The notes: generated from the sequence alone by a model not told the origin. A stretch of 64,000 nucleotides of DNA from Solea solea (GCF_958295425.1 NC_081136.1:13797381-13861380); one strand, 5' to 3'; shown: positions 30,141 to 43,169, counted from the stretch's first letter. Numbers and translations: made by a program.

Positions 30141-33100
30141 GTTTTTATTTTTTTTATTTTCCCCTCAATTTATTTTGAAATGGTTCCCAACAAATGACAA
30201 GAAATATGATTTAAAACAACAAAAAATACTGATGAGTAAGTGAAGTGTTTTCATACTCTGTACATCATAGGATGATCCAACCAGCTGGGAATACTCCCGC
30301 AGCCATTTTGGGTCTGAACAGTGTAAGTTTGATGCAATGTTGCATCATTTCTGAGAAATGAAATATCACAGTGTCCTCATCTTTCTGTGTGAAGCTGCCA
30401 AAATGTGACGCTTCCTGATGCTGCTTCAGGTTTCACTGCAGGGGTTTGCTGGCACTGCTCCTGAAATTTAATTTCAAAGGATTGTGTTGTGGCTTTTTAC
30501 TTATTTAAGAAGTGAACTTTTAGAAACTTGTAGTCCTCTGTTATGTACACAAAGTAGATGCTGCTTGACATGGATTTTATAGAGAAGGCGTTCACAGACG
30601 AGGCAGTGGATGAAGTCCAAGCAGCGTTTGAACAAAGTAAATGTTAGCATTATGAATTATTTGTTGGCAGGAGTTGAGGGGTGAGCTGCGTGTCATTCCT
30701 CTCACTGCTGTGTGCCATCAGCCTGTGACTCAAATGTCAGCGACAGTAAGGCCCACCCAGGGACTGCAGTGGGACGATGAGAGAGAAGAGCGTCCTCAGG
30801 GGTTTGTTTTATTTGTGTGACAGTCAATAATCAGACCGCTGATGCCATGAGCCATGAGGATGGACACGTCTTTGTTAAATTCTGCACATAGGCAAACCCT
30901 TTGTCGTATCATTTTCCATTTCATACGCAGGTTGCTTCATCACTTAACATGTGGTCAAATGTATGTACTGTTTTTTTTAGACACTGTAGAGTCCACAGCA
31001 AATTTGTCATTTGGACAATAAAGTCTATCTTATCTTATACTCTGTTGTTTATTTGTCAGCATTTTTGCTTGAAATACCCATCCCTTGTGGGCGTTCAACT
31101 AATTTCTGTCCCTCTCCTGTACACCCGCCCCCCCCACAACAAACAACCTCGCTCCCCCATCCTCCCCCATGTCATGATTCTGCCTGGATATAATCAATTC
31201 GTGAAAATACTCCCACTGCTCCAGGTCTACAAAGATCACCTGAGCCAATCGACTTGCTGCCCTGAATTTTTTTTTCTGCCGAGGTGTGTGATGTGGTCCT
31301 GGAGCGGAGGTGATCACCTGCCAGCTCATACGCCGACTGTGACCATTTGGCCCCAGCTCCTTCTGACCACTGTCCCATAAATGGTCATTATGACTGGTGT
31401 TTATGTTTGCTGGTGCTGCTGCCTGGAGACTCGAGGAGGAGATCCAGAGCAAGTGAAATCACGCCAACCCCCCCAACCCCCCCCCCCCACACACACACTG
31501 AGGGAGTGTCGCATAAACACATCAGAGGAGGGCTGCTGCACTATCGTGCCAAACACAAAAACAACACCGTTTTCTCTGTGCTCACTGGATTAGATAACAT
31601 GCTGTAAACTTGGTAACTTTGCAAATTAAAAGATGTATCTGTATCCTGTTTAAAACTTGGTTTAAGTTATATTTGTCAGATGTGATGCCATTAATATTTC
31701 AATAATATATATTCAATATTTCACGTGTTTGAATTCTATACTCTATATAATAGTATAGTTAAAATGCTGCTGAAACCCTGTGCTTTTAAAGCTGTAGTGT
31801 GTTATTTAAGTTCACCTACTAGAACCTATTATGTTTCTCAGTGGTGTTTCTCAGCAGTTTGACGGGATAACCGCCTTTTTGTCTCCGCTCACCCCTGTGC
31901 TGCTGCTGCATATGCACAAACGCACCCTCAGTCGGGTCTGATAGTTTTGCAGCATACAAATGATGTTGCGTTAGTGGTGTTCACAAAGACTAAACACAGG
32001 TAGAACACCATCGACAAAAAAATTAAATCACCAAAACTGGTTTAAGCTGTGCACGATAAATTATGAACCAACCACAGACTTTAATTTTCAGAGTCTGACC
32101 ACTTTTTATTTACTTAAGAGCAAGCAAACAACTTTTACGCAATCTACAAGTCCAGATGCTACTGGTTTAATGAGTTTGGGGAACTATGACCTGGACAAAT
32201 GAGAATCTGTAAAGACAAGCTTCTAGTAATTGGATATTTAGTCACGGCCGATTTACCTTTTCCTGCATTTTTTATTCGCTGCTTAAATACGGAGGAGTGC
32301 ACAAAATTGTTGGCAGAGCTAAACTTAATTTTGTGTCTCATCGTCTGGATCGCAGCTGTGGGTACAACTTGTAATTCAACTCATTAAAACCAGCTCCCTG
32401 CATGGTGTAGTAACAGTAACTTACTGCTGGCTGCAAAAGGCTCAAACTAAACAACAATACTTGGGATCTGATGCTAAAATCAGTCTTTATCATGGTAGCA
32501 CTGAGATGTAAAATGTTGCAGTACCACCTCATTAGCTACTCCCAAGCCTTTTCTCGAGCTTTCTACCACATGTGAGGTCTTAAATGAACTAAAAAAAAGA
32601 AAAAACTAATAGCTAAAAAAAGGTTTATACCATAAAAACAGACACGTAACATGTGCAAAAGTATATTTCACCTGTCACAGGAGCGTGATTCCCTTGATGG
32701 GTCTAAAAATAGATGATGAGACTAAAAAGAAAGTAAAAGGAAAAAGAGAGACGTGTATATAGTGGTTTTATCTCCATATCTCAGATTGTAGATCACAGCA
32801 GGTATCCCTGTGTGCTCAGTTTAATTGGTTTCCAGATAGCAGGGAAAAAAATGTGATTCATGTGAAAAATGTAAACAAATGGTTTCCTTGTGAATTCCGT
32901 AACTGAGCAGTGGCTGCTGCTCTTTCATCTTTATGATGTTCACAGAAACTTAAGCAGTACATACTGTATATACGGTATCGTTTTTGTTCCCCATAAACTG
33001 TATGCTTATGGGGAACAATCGGTGCAAAGGAAAAAATTAGAGATGGAGAAAGCAGGGACAGAGGGGAATACATTAGCAGAGGGACCAAATTACTTTCCAT

Positions 33101-33570
33101 GCCTGAAATCTAGGTCATGGAGAAATGGCTGTCTGTGTTTAACTAAGCCAACAACTTTCCCCGTGTTTCCCTCATGCTTTATTCATGGTGGCACCATGGG
33201 GTTTGCTGTAATGCAGTGTCGACCAGGACATTATTTTGGATGTGCAGAAATCTCAGCAGAGTGAGTCGTGTAGGACCGTGGTACTGACAGCTGTCGCTGT
33301 GATGCATTCTTTTGTTTTGACTGTCGTCGTGTCAGAAAGTCTTTTGTCTCTTCAGATCTGTTTTCTTCGGTGTGTTTTTTTTTTCTGGAGATAGTGGTTG
33401 TTTTTAGTGCCTTACTCTGTCAGAGTGTGTGTCTGTGTGTATGTATTTATACATGAGTCATAACACAAAACATATGAGATTTACTTTTTTAAATGTGGTT
33501 TAAATACTGTGTAATATTACAGTGTTGAGGGGCTGTTTGAAGGTTAGTTGTAGCAAAACATCATATACAG
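30141..33570. other. trmt44 3' flank, no gene seen
   Basis: The trmt44 3'UTR begins here, but no clear polyadenylation signal follows closely. The first canonical AATAAA found is at 31017-31022, inside a LINE-like tail ('ggacaataaagtctatctta'). A copy of the 'aaagctgtagtgtgt' terminus starts near 31788. C-rich runs lie near 31128-31134 and 31480-31488. Otherwise unremarkable. Confidence 0.5.
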
Positions 33571-33571
33571 T

Positions 33572-34205
33572 GACTTGAGTCGGGTATCGAAATTCAATAC
33601 TTTGGTATCAATCGTAATTTGGGGCGAGGCATCAAACGTCAGTACTTGTTGGTATCGACCTAACTTCAACCAGAGTATCGAACTCCAGTACTCGTTTGGT
33701 GTCGACTGATCTTTGGCCCGAGTATCGAACTTCAATACTTGTTTGGTATCGACTGATCTTTGGCCCGAGTATCGAACTCCAGTACTTGTTTTGGTATCAA
33801 CCGTACTTCAACAAGAGTATCGAACTTCAATACTTGTTTGGTATCGACTGATCTTTGGCCCAAGTAGCTAACTTCAATACTTGTTTTGGTATCAACCGTA
33901 CTTCAACAAGAGTATCGAACTTCAATACTTGTTTGGTATCGACTGATCTTTGGCCCAAGTAGCTAACTTCAATACTTGTTTTGGTATCAACCGTACTTCA
34001 ACAAGAGTATCGAACTTCAATACTTGTTTGGTATCGACTGATCTTTGGCCCAAGTAGCTAACTTCAATACTTGTTTTGGTATCAACCGTACTTCAACAAG
34101 AGTATTGAACTGCAATACTTGTTTGGTATCGACCGAACTTTGGCTCGAGTATCAGACTTCAGTACTTGTTTGGTATCGACTGAACTTCGGCCTGGGTATA
34201 AATCT
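33572..34205. repeat. 47-bp minisatellite with a 95-bp higher-order unit
   Basis: About 13 monomers of about 47 bp each contain 'cttcaatacttgtttggtat' variants. Two monomer types (47 bp ending 'tttggccc' and 48 bp ending 'cttcaacaa') alternate. The phase mark 'gagtat' falls at 33815, 33910, 34005 and 34100, exactly 95 bp apart. The central 95-bp units look identical or nearly so, while the edges are diverged. It is noncoding; apparent reading frames arise from the repetition. Confidence 0.9.
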
Positions 34206-34450
34206 TCATCTTTATTACCTAATATTGAATGTGTTGTCATGTGATAGGAAGTGTGGGTACCTTTTTAAGTGAAAACACATTTCCAGAAATTGGTATTCAA
34301 AAAAAGTATTGTTCGGAATAGAAAAAGCTCTAGACCAAGGACAAACCAATGTCATCAATGAAAATCATGTCATTACAGATAACAATATAAGTTGTGGCTT
34401 ACTGAATAAACCTTTAAATCTCATAGCACACCTTAAATAGTATGCAATTT

Positions 34451-34840
34451 GGTATCTAACACCAAGGACTCTACACAAAACACTGAAGTGTGTCCCTAAT
34501 GAGCTGAAAGATCAGTTTCTTAAAAGATTACGTTTTTATGTTTTAAGTGGGTATAATTAAGATGTATGTAATGTAATGTAATGTACAGTACAATGTAATG
34601 TACAGTACAATGTAATGTACAGTACAATGTAATGTAATGTAAGTAATTTTTTAAGTGGGTATAATTAAGATGTATGTAATGTAATTTAATTTAATGTAAT
34701 GTAATGTAATGTAATGTAATGTAATGGTATCTAACACCAAGGACTCTACACAAAACACTGAAGTGTGTCCCTAATCAGCTGAAAGATCAGTTTCTTAAAA
34801 GATTGCGTTTTTATGTTTAAAGTGGGTATAATTAGGAGTC
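34451..34840 (+). repeat. 285-bp tandem segmental duplication built around an ATGTA microsatellite
   Basis: The block starting 'ggtatctaacaccaaggact' at 34451 recurs at 34736, and both copies run for over 100 bp with very few differences. Between them are ATGTA-type pentamers (34566-34735), including three 'tgtacagtacaatgtaa' units. Confidence 0.85.
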
Positions 34841-34953
34841 ATCAGCCTTACTATAACTCGAAGGTTGTGGGTTCGATTCTGTAGCGTAAAGCAGCTTTGA
34901 GTGGTCATCAAGACTAGAAAAGCACTATAATAAATACAGACCATTTACCATTA
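34826..34953 (+). mobile_element. tRNA-derived SINE fragment
   Basis: It contains a B-box-like 'gggttcgattct' at the left and the common fish SINE tail 'tagaaaagcactataataaa' followed by 'cagaccatttaccatt'. The A-box end is degraded. It is not a functional tRNA gene, as no cloverleaf can be closed. Confidence 0.6.
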
Positions 34954-35974
34954 CTTTGGGATGGATAATTTGACCCGTCTGTGTGAAGATTAGTCTGGGA
35001 AACTGTAACTGAGCAATCACTGATTACTTAACTGATAAATTAGGATTAAACTATTAGCCATCATGAAATGTGCGTATTGCAAAGCCTTTAATTTGATTAT
35101 TCTGTTTTTTTTTTATTGTTCTGTGTTAAAAATGTAATTCATACTTGTTTGAAAAAGCTCATATATTTATCTTTCCTTGCATGGGAGTACAGATTTAAGC
35201 GCATGAAGGCTGTATCACACAGTGACTTTTGAACAAAAAAAATCAAACTTAAAAATAATCGATCACAAGTTGAAATGGCAACATTCGTCACAAAAATAGC
35301 AGCTGGATATTTTCCCCAAGATCGTTAAGCCCTAAATATAATGACTGTAGCGGTGATTTTCAATCGTGTGTCTGTGTCAAGCGCTATTATTGGCAGGGTC
35401 ATTTCATTATTATTCCGTGCCGCCCCATTAAATCTGAATGACTCATGTGACTCAGACACCTCGTAGGCGTAGCGCATTGCTCACCAACTCTGACCTACTA
35501 TTGTAAATTTATGAGATACCAGTGAGTCACTGGGTGATTTGTTGTGATGATGTCACGTGCAATTATGAGTTTGTTCTTATACACACAATACACAAATATA
35601 CGCACACGTAGATCTTTAGAATGTTCAGGGTTTTTATTTAGCTTATGGGATGTAGGAATGTTTGCTGTTTGGCACTTAAATTGTTGTCCAATTTTCTGAG
35701 CTGCACACACAGTACACTATAGTGTGTTTGAGCGCTAAAGCCCTGATATGAACTCTGTCAAACTTTGTTCTTAAACTTTGTCGGAGAAAGCGAAAGGTCC
35801 ACAGCACATCTCTAATCCTCGCCCGCTTGGGCTTTGATAAGTCGAGGCTGATATTCTCATCCAGACACTGGATCAATATCTCAAAGCTGACAAGCGGGTG
35901 GTCACAGCAGATAACAGATCTTGTTCAAGTCTTTCTTTGTGCACTTCACTTCTTACAGAGTGTCATATACTGCA

Positions 35975-36100
35975 GAGGTTCCTAACCAGGGGGGCCTGAT
36001 GCCCCCAGGGGACTCCAAAGCACCACATGGGGTCGCAAAAACATTTTTGATTTAACGGCAAGTTCCATGTTTAAAGGCAGGTTCAAGGAGGTGCTATACA
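35975..36100. repeat. Dispersed repeat fragment ('gcccccaggggactcc')
   Basis: The segment 'ttcctaaccaggggggcctg' followed by 'cccccaggggactccaaagc' is typical of an abundant fish repeat terminus. Boundaries are approximate. Confidence 0.45.
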
Positions 36101-36149
36101 GAAACATTTGAACCCTCTAACACCTAACCCTCAAACCCTTTTATTTTAT

Positions 36150-36345
36150 TAATTTAACCATAAAAGGACCAGAGAATGTCCTGTAACTAAGTGATTTTGC
36201 CCCTTTTTCCCAGAACTCTTGACTGTTATTCACAATTTGCTGCATGTTAAAATAATGTTTTAACAATTTAAAAGCATATAAAACACATTTAACAATAACA
36301 ATTTTTGAGTCTTTGTTTTTGAATGTGCAAAAATGGGCCAAAAAA
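36150..36345 (+). repeat. Dispersed repeat R4, copy 1
   Basis: It shares the order 'accataaaaggaccagagaa', 'aagtgattttgcccctttt' and 'catgttaaaataatgtttta' with 38222-38475. The pair is about 2 kb apart in the same orientation. Confidence 0.5.
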
Positions 36346-37744
36346 TGGAAAGACGCGGATTTTATGGGTTTCTGAAAGAGTACGTGTGAAATGACCGTAA
36401 TAACCACATGTTGGCTTTGATGTGCAGCTTCTCAGCTTTCAGAAACCATTACCACAAACCTTTGCGTAACTACGGTAATGCAAAGTGCAAATAAAAAAAA
36501 AAAAACACACTTTAAGACAGAATTGTAAGAAATCAATCCAAAGTTACATATTACAAATCCATGTCAGATTTTTAAAAAGAACATAAAAGAAATTAAGACT
36601 TTAAGCCGTCTGAATTGAGGAACAGCGGTGCAAAAACCCCTCAAATATAACTGAATTATATGTGCATATTATTAACATCATAAAATAATAAACATATTTA
36701 TAATCTAGAAGGTTCTTTCCTTTTTTTGTACACATAAATGCGTTGCTTGTCTCCTGCCTTGACCTTCCTCATCACCCGAGTTACTCATGAGAGATAATTG
36801 TTGGGCTACGTCGAGAAATGTTCTCACTACACCTGTGAAGTAGAGTAAATGTTTTCATTTGACGTTATAATGGAGCGCTTGCTTTTATTTGAAATTGAAC
36901 ATGTTCAGCGTCGCTCCATCGCCGCGCAGTGGACAGCTGCCAAGCGGAGAAGGCGTCTCTCCTCAACGCAGAGCTGAAAATACACCATACACACTGGTTT
37001 CACATCGGCTCCCTCGGATTTACATAGAGTTAAATTTAGCAAAAGTGCAAACCTCCATATTTTCAGATTTGTTTCATTGTTCCATTAAACCGTAACTGAA
37101 ATTTGAGTCTTTTTACAACAAAATACTCGCAGACTCATCCACAGAATTAATATTTGATCAGACGTTAATTTAATCCCATATTCTACACGGATTGCCGCAC
37201 CTCTCAGTGTCACTGTCTCACTGTCTTGCTGCCAATCTGATCATGCAATATTCACTTATGTGACAAATTGGCCTCAAACTCAGAATCAAGTTAGTTTTTT
37301 TCCTGTTCATTCTGATTCCACATGCAAACTGCTTAAAAATGTATAAGGTCATGACTCATGTTCTTGTTTTCAAACCTCTCTAAAATAAATGAAGACTGCG
37401 AAACAAAAGTCAGACAACTTAATAATCACTTGTACAAAAGCAAAATCGGCTCCGTTAATCACATTTTGTTTTCCTCTGACAATGAAACGACTGTTTCGAA
37501 TCATTCGCACAATGACGCTGACCGTGGTATTGATTCATTTATGTAATATCAACACTCAAATCCGCCCCTTTGCTGTTTGACACCTTTAACGAATCATCTG
37601 GCGGGAAACATACACTCCCCGAACAACTCGCCTTCATAAACGCAATTAAATGAGTACGGCAAAGACATCTCACTGACGTATGAGCAGCTCATATGTGAAG
37701 TGAAAATTGGGGTTACCATAGAGGCAGACCAGGGAGGGGGTGTC

Positions 37745-37759
37745 GTTACCATGGGCAAC
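37745..37759. promoter_or_regulatory. X-box-like motif in the trmt44-gpr78 interval
   Basis: GTTACCATGGGCAAC fits the RFX X-box half-site arrangement. A weaker related motif (GGTTACCATAG) lies about 35 bp to the left. Both are in nonrepetitive sequence. Confidence 0.35.
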
Positions 37760-38221
37760 AGGCTGAAGTGACCCAGATGACAGAGAAAGCTGCTAAGCCT
37801 ATTGGGCCCCGTTTGCTTTGACAGCTATAGTTTGTATGATATCACCCAGAGAAAGAGAAAGACACTGTTGTCACACCACTGACTCATTACGGAGTGTTGC
37901 TGCACGATGGAGAGACATAGTCCTGTGTTTCAATTGTGCATAAAACAACAAAAAGTGTTGACTTTTTGTAAAGCACTGTTTGAGATTTCTGCCTTAGCTG
38001 TGGGCGTGTTTGCGTGGTGGCAAAAAGTTAAACAGTAATCTACTCTGTTGGTCTTGCCACTGCACATTTAAAACAGATTGTACACACTTGACATCCTAAA
38101 TTAAATCAGAACAACTAGAAAACACCTTTGAAAGGAGCAGTTAGACATGTTTTCACTTCCAAGACGTTCTGGAATCGTCTTGATACCTATACATGTAAAT
38201 CCATATCACAGTCTGTCTTAT

Positions 38222-38475
38222 TTAAACCATAAAAGGGCCAAATGTCCTGTGCTGTGAGTAAGTGCTTTTGCCTATTTTTCCAGAATAACTTTCAATATCT
38301 GGCAGTTACAGTTCCAATTTACTCCATGTTAAAATAGTGTATTAAGCATTTAAAATGAAGAAAAACAAAAAGTTTTATTCAGAAAAAACACTGCAGTAAA
38401 TTTGAAATGTAAATGGTATAAAACATATTCTTTGTCTCAATGTCCAAAAACAGGCCAATAAATTGCCATAAAAGT
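38222..38475 (+). repeat. Dispersed repeat R4, copy 2
   Basis: Partner of the copy at 36150. It contains 'aaccataaaagggccaaatg', 'gtgcttttgcctatttttcc' and 'catgttaaaatagtgtatta'. No coding content. Confidence 0.5.
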
Positions 38476-39022
38476 ATGCACACTTTCTAAAAATGTGGAA
38501 AAGTCTGTAATTTGACTCAAACCTTTATCTAACAGATGCATTTTGATGTGTTTTCACGGACAAAACAATGCGATACTCAGAAAAACCAGGTCTCCACATC
38601 TACAGTTCATAACACTGTGGCAAGAATCACTGTGCGTGAAGACCAAGAATAAAAACTGCTGCTGAATGTGCATGAACATCCAGCCCTCGGGGCTGTATTG
38701 TATGAGAAACCGTCACGCTACACTGATGGACACTTGGTTAACGCTGAATTACCAATTCAGTTCATTTGAACTAAAGTAAGCAAGTTAAAAGAACTTGTCT
38801 TTATTTAGTTATTTATTAATTGAACTTCACAAAAATATATATGACCATATTTTGTCACGATATTGACATTACAGCATTATATTGTTCAGAGAAATACGGT
38901 GCATTGAAGAACATACTGTAGACTGTGAGACACTCAAGGGAAGCTGTGTGTAGAATTCAGTGCTGCGCTCTATACTTACCCTTTTCATTGTCATATTGAG
39001 AGGGATGGAAATGCTGGAGTAC

Positions 39023-39049
39023 AGTGTGTGTGTGTGTGTGTGTGTGTGT
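39023..39049. repeat. GT dinucleotide microsatellite
   Basis: An uninterrupted run of about 13 GT units in intergenic DNA. Confidence 0.9.
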
Positions 39050-39099
39050 TGTTTTTTTATGACCTCGTTGGCCCTGACAACGGCAAAGTCCTCAACCCC

Positions 39100-39620
39100 C
39101 GAAAGTCCAGAGAAAACGCCTCCTCGTCTTGAGTGAGATTCTCTAAATCTTTAACATGACGCTGAGCACCGACAAACCACAATCACTGTGCATGTTCAGA
39201 GTCGAAAGGAGCAATCTGATTGAAAATGGCCTCTCTCAATCTAATTTCACTTTGACAGGAATGTTTAGTAGCCCCAGCCTTGCTTTTAAAGACTCCCTGC
39301 GCCTCCCCAGAGAGAGGAGGAGTGGGCGACGCCGGCTGAAAATAGCACCCGTCGAGAAAGGATGAATCAAAGCTGCACCTTATGCTTAATTAAAGATTAA
39401 GGAGAAATTGCTTGCTGGTGTGGAGGTTTCTCAAAGCCTTGCATTACCTCTCTGATTAGGGTTATGTAACACTTGTTAATACTGCATGGGCGACGCTAAA
39501 ACAGTAACAGCAGCCAGTGTGGCTGCATCAATCCTGCTGTGACAGGCTGCAAAATTTGGAGTGCACATTGATTAATAGGCTGCTCACAGCTGCTTAATCC
39601 CTGGAATCATACTGATTTGT
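39100..39620. promoter_or_regulatory. Candidate conserved noncoding island between trmt44 and gpr78
   Basis: Unlike its surroundings, this stretch lacks repeats. It has mixed base composition and holds several homeodomain-like TAAT cores ('gcttaattaaag', 'attgattaatagg', 'tgcttaatccc'). Such islands near receptor genes can be enhancers. No open frame with homology. Conservation cannot be judged from one sequence. Confidence 0.25.
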
Positions 39621-39654
39621 ACAAAAAGTATGTGAATGAATGATTCATTGATGA

Positions 39655-39675
39655 CCCCCCCCCCCCCCCCCCCCC
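39655..39675. repeat. Poly-C run
   Basis: A run of about 21 C bases; a likely sequencing or length-slippage site with no other apparent role. Confidence 0.9.
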
Positions 39676-41646
39676 GCAGAATTACCTGTATCTTACGTGG
39701 ATTTAATATTTGTGTTATAGCAACAGACGGCAATAATGACACCCTTTCTTTATTGATAATTAGCTGTTTGATGGGTTTGGTGTCATTTTTGGCTAAATTC
39801 TACGTAGCGGGCTTTTAACACACACTAAACTCTAAGATTTACCTTCATTGATCCACCATGGGGGAAATTTACAAAAGGAACGGTCATGTGGCGACTTTAC
39901 CACTTTACCCACAGAGCCGGAGCACTTCTGTTATTGAATATCCTGGTGTTTTCGCTTCTGCTTGTGTTTTGGGAATTCAGTTTGGCATTGTTTTGTTTTT
40001 GCAGCATGCTTATGTTGATGTCGATGTTCTTTCTGCAGATCATTTTCCTTTTGCAGTGTGTTTCTCACGTTGCATTTTTTTTTTGTGAATTATCTCCTCC
40101 TTGCGTGTGTTTTGGGTCGTTGCGGTGCGTTTGCCCCTGTTGGCCACCGTAGATCCAGGACCAAGTTAACACTGATAATCTGATTTAAAAATGATCGGAT
40201 TTCTGTGTCCATACAAATAAACCCTGAAAACCCACCCAGATCAGAGCCATTCACTGAGAAAAATCGGATTGAGTTATTTGATATCACAAATAACGATATT
40301 TCACAGCATTTACACAATATGTAACAACATGTTTAGTTCAAAAGTAATACAAAGGCTAAATGAATCTACGTGTATATAAATAACCAAAACAGACAAAAAT
40401 AACCCCATATATGAAGTGGTGGGCCACGCTTGAGATCTCTGGCTCACAGAGAAAAAAGTGATAATTTCATCAAACCAAAATGATCAGCATCTTCAACAAA
40501 ACAGTTTTTATTTATAGCAGCTTCACGGCACACACACACACACATAAATTTGAGGACTGTTTAGCCGTGAAGCTCAATCACTGGCGCGGTGACAGTGGTT
40601 TTTGAGAAGGCGAGCCCACGTCCTTCATCCAATTCAAGCCAGTGACTTCTCTAATCTCCACATTTTCTCCTGTAGAGCTATCAGCTTCCGCCACGCAGCC
40701 TGTTTATCCATATAAATATCCAATGACCGTGTGCCACGGCGGTGTCACAGAGCATAAGGTGGTTACTTTCCCGCTAACCCTTCATGACTCATCTCAGCGT
40801 ATTTATCATGAGTCACTACACTGCACTTCATAACTTCATTTGCAGACTGAAAAATGCCCTGAAGGTTGGAAGAAACAGATGTTTTTGGATACAGCCTGTT
40901 CTGGGGAGTCTTGTCCTTAAGACTGCTGGGTCGCACAAAGGGTTAGACAAGGATGAGTATGAGCAGATGTACTGTGATACGAACATGCACGCAGAGCCGA
41001 CCGCTACTCTGGAGATTTAACGTTCAACCAGGATTTATTTCTGTTTGGAAGGAGAGAGAAGGGAATGGGCAGAGCTAGAAAGGAAGAAAGTTATTGTTCT
41101 CTGTATTTGCTAAAAATGTGGGAGAGCTTTGAAATGAAAGAGTGTAAAAAAAAATATAGATGGATAAAAAAAAAAAACAGTGTCAAAAGGAGAATACAGA
41201 GAATAACAATGCAATATGCAATATGTAAACGCACTTAACATAGTAAGGCCAGGAATAAAAGAAACCCAATGAAACCCAACACAATCAGCAATCACTTCAG
41301 CATCAGTGGAGAGAAAGAGAAAGAGAAAGAGAAGGAAATACCTCCAATTTAGTTTCAACCACTTACACCACAGTGGCTTAGGGCATATTTTCATCCGCCA
41401 CACATGTCGTCTCAAAAGAAGGAAAGAAAAAAACAAAAGAAAATCCTTTTGGAACTTTTGTGCCATAGGGCTGAACAGTTAACTGTTTTTCAAAATCGCT
41501 TGTTTGTTATATTTTCTATGGTAATGTAATATAAATTTACATTTTAAAAATACATTTTAGTATATAGAGTAGAGTGGGTAACATTTGAATTGTGCTGTGT
41601 GGTAAAGAATTGTGTCCCATAAATGAAATAACCCTCACTATATCTG

Positions 41647-41673
41647 TTTTTTTTTTTTTTTTTTTTTTTTTTT
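41647..41673. repeat. Poly-T run (poly-A on the minus strand)
   Basis: A run of about 27 T bases. It might be the tail of a minus-strand retroposon, but no body is recognised beside it. Confidence 0.85.
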
Positions 41674-41999
41674 GCTATTTCTTGTGTAAATGTGCCTTTA
41701 TTTGATATGACAGAATAGTGTGAGAGGGGGGAGACATGTAGTCTGGAATCAAATGTGGGATTGCTGCAGGGGGCTATGGCCCAGAAAATGTACTTTTGGA
41801 GTATTTCAAAATAAAACACTGTGGGCACCAGGGAGCTCATTCAGAAGAGCTGGCTAGTGTTTTGTTATGAAGTAATCCAAAAGTATTTAAACTAGGTTAT
41901 ATTTTCTGTAAATGAAATGAATACATTAGTCATTGCACAATTACACATTCAGTCTTGCAGTGTTGCACTACACAATTCATTCACAATTCATTGCTCCCT

Positions 42000-42315
42000 T
42001 CCACGTGCAGTATACTGTGCAATATACTGTAAATTTACACAAGTGCATTATACTCATTCTTATACAATTTCCCATGTTCAACCTTTGTCTATTTATACTG
42101 TAAATATCAAGTCCACACTGTGTATATTCTGCAAACTATCTACGATGTACATTCTACATTCTATTTAAACAAATTTTTTATAGTCTTAGTGTTAATATCT
42201 TTATATATTGTACATTTTTGTCAATGCATGTTTATTCTTTATTATCTTTATCTTTACTGTCTTTGCTGCTGTAACATTGTAAACTGTAAAGGACTAATCT
42301 TATCTTATCTTATTT
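42000..42315 (+). mobile_element. LINE-like 3' end fragment with a TCTTA tail
   Basis: It shows AT-rich 3'UTR-like sequence ('ctgctgtaacattgtaaact') ending in repeated TCTTA units near 42298-42312. This resembles the tail near 31.02 kb and other CR1/L2-type ends. Confidence 0.5.
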
Positions 42316-42667
42316 TAACACTAAATTTAAAAGGACCGGTGACACTTAACATTACAATAACAACGTTGTAATAGTATGGTAGTAATTTGTTATTAGGATA
42401 TAATATTATGGTGAAACCATTTTAATTCAATAGAAATCATCAAAGAATAGCTTTGTAATAACAACAGAAACAGCAATTTTTATTCAAGCATTTTCCTGTA
42501 AAGACATTGAAGTAGTCCATAGTAATTTTTATTATCATAATTTTTTTTTGGAAATAACACAGTATTACTGCAATGTTATCATCCTATTACTACACTGTGT
42601 TACCATTGTTTTGATTAAGGTGGACATTTCATTGGAAATAAGCTGGTCTTGCTGTGTTTGTACAGAA

Positions 42668-42690
42668 TAATAATAATAATAATAATAATG
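42668..42690. repeat. AAT trinucleotide microsatellite
   Basis: A short AAT run, followed about 100 bp further on by a CT-rich tract (42784-42825). Confidence 0.8.
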
Positions 42691-43169
42691 TTGTAACACT
42701 TTGTTATTAAACAGAGCGGTGCTAGTTTAATGACAGAAACCCAGCATGCACAAACCCAGAGCTGGTTTATCCTCAGTCCTCCCCTCTCTCTCTCTCTCTC
42801 TCGCTCTCTCTCACACTCTCTCCCTCCGTCTCCATCAGTGGTAACTGCGGCCTCACAGCAGGCGTCTACTCTTGTCCCTGTTCTTCTTCTGTTCTTCATT
42901 TCCTCATATTTAGGAATTTTAAATGAAGTGGCCGAGCTTTTCTGTCTCTTTGTGCATCGAGATAAGACACATTTTCGGCTGGTGAGGAAACTAAAGGCAG
43001 TGTTACTCACGAGGGATAAAGCAGAAATATTGATGCTATGCTAGACACACAGAAAACTAGACAACCCATTTTCTGTCTTTACTCTTTAATAATTCTTCAC
43101 ATTCTTTTTTCTCTCGTTCTCAGCCACGATTTCCTAACACACAATGTGTCGACATTTGCTTCACACACA

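Noticed and set aside
30901..31380. 159-codon frame after trmt44
   Set aside because: Non-ATG or chance start; it crosses a retroposon tail and C-rich runs.
33572..34205. Regular repeat array resembling a CRISPR
   Set aside because: Monomers are contiguous with no unique spacers, in eukaryotic DNA; it is a minisatellite.
34860..34880. tRNA gene suggested by a B-box-like motif
   Set aside because: No acceptor stem or A box can be paired, and the downstream sequence is a SINE tail.
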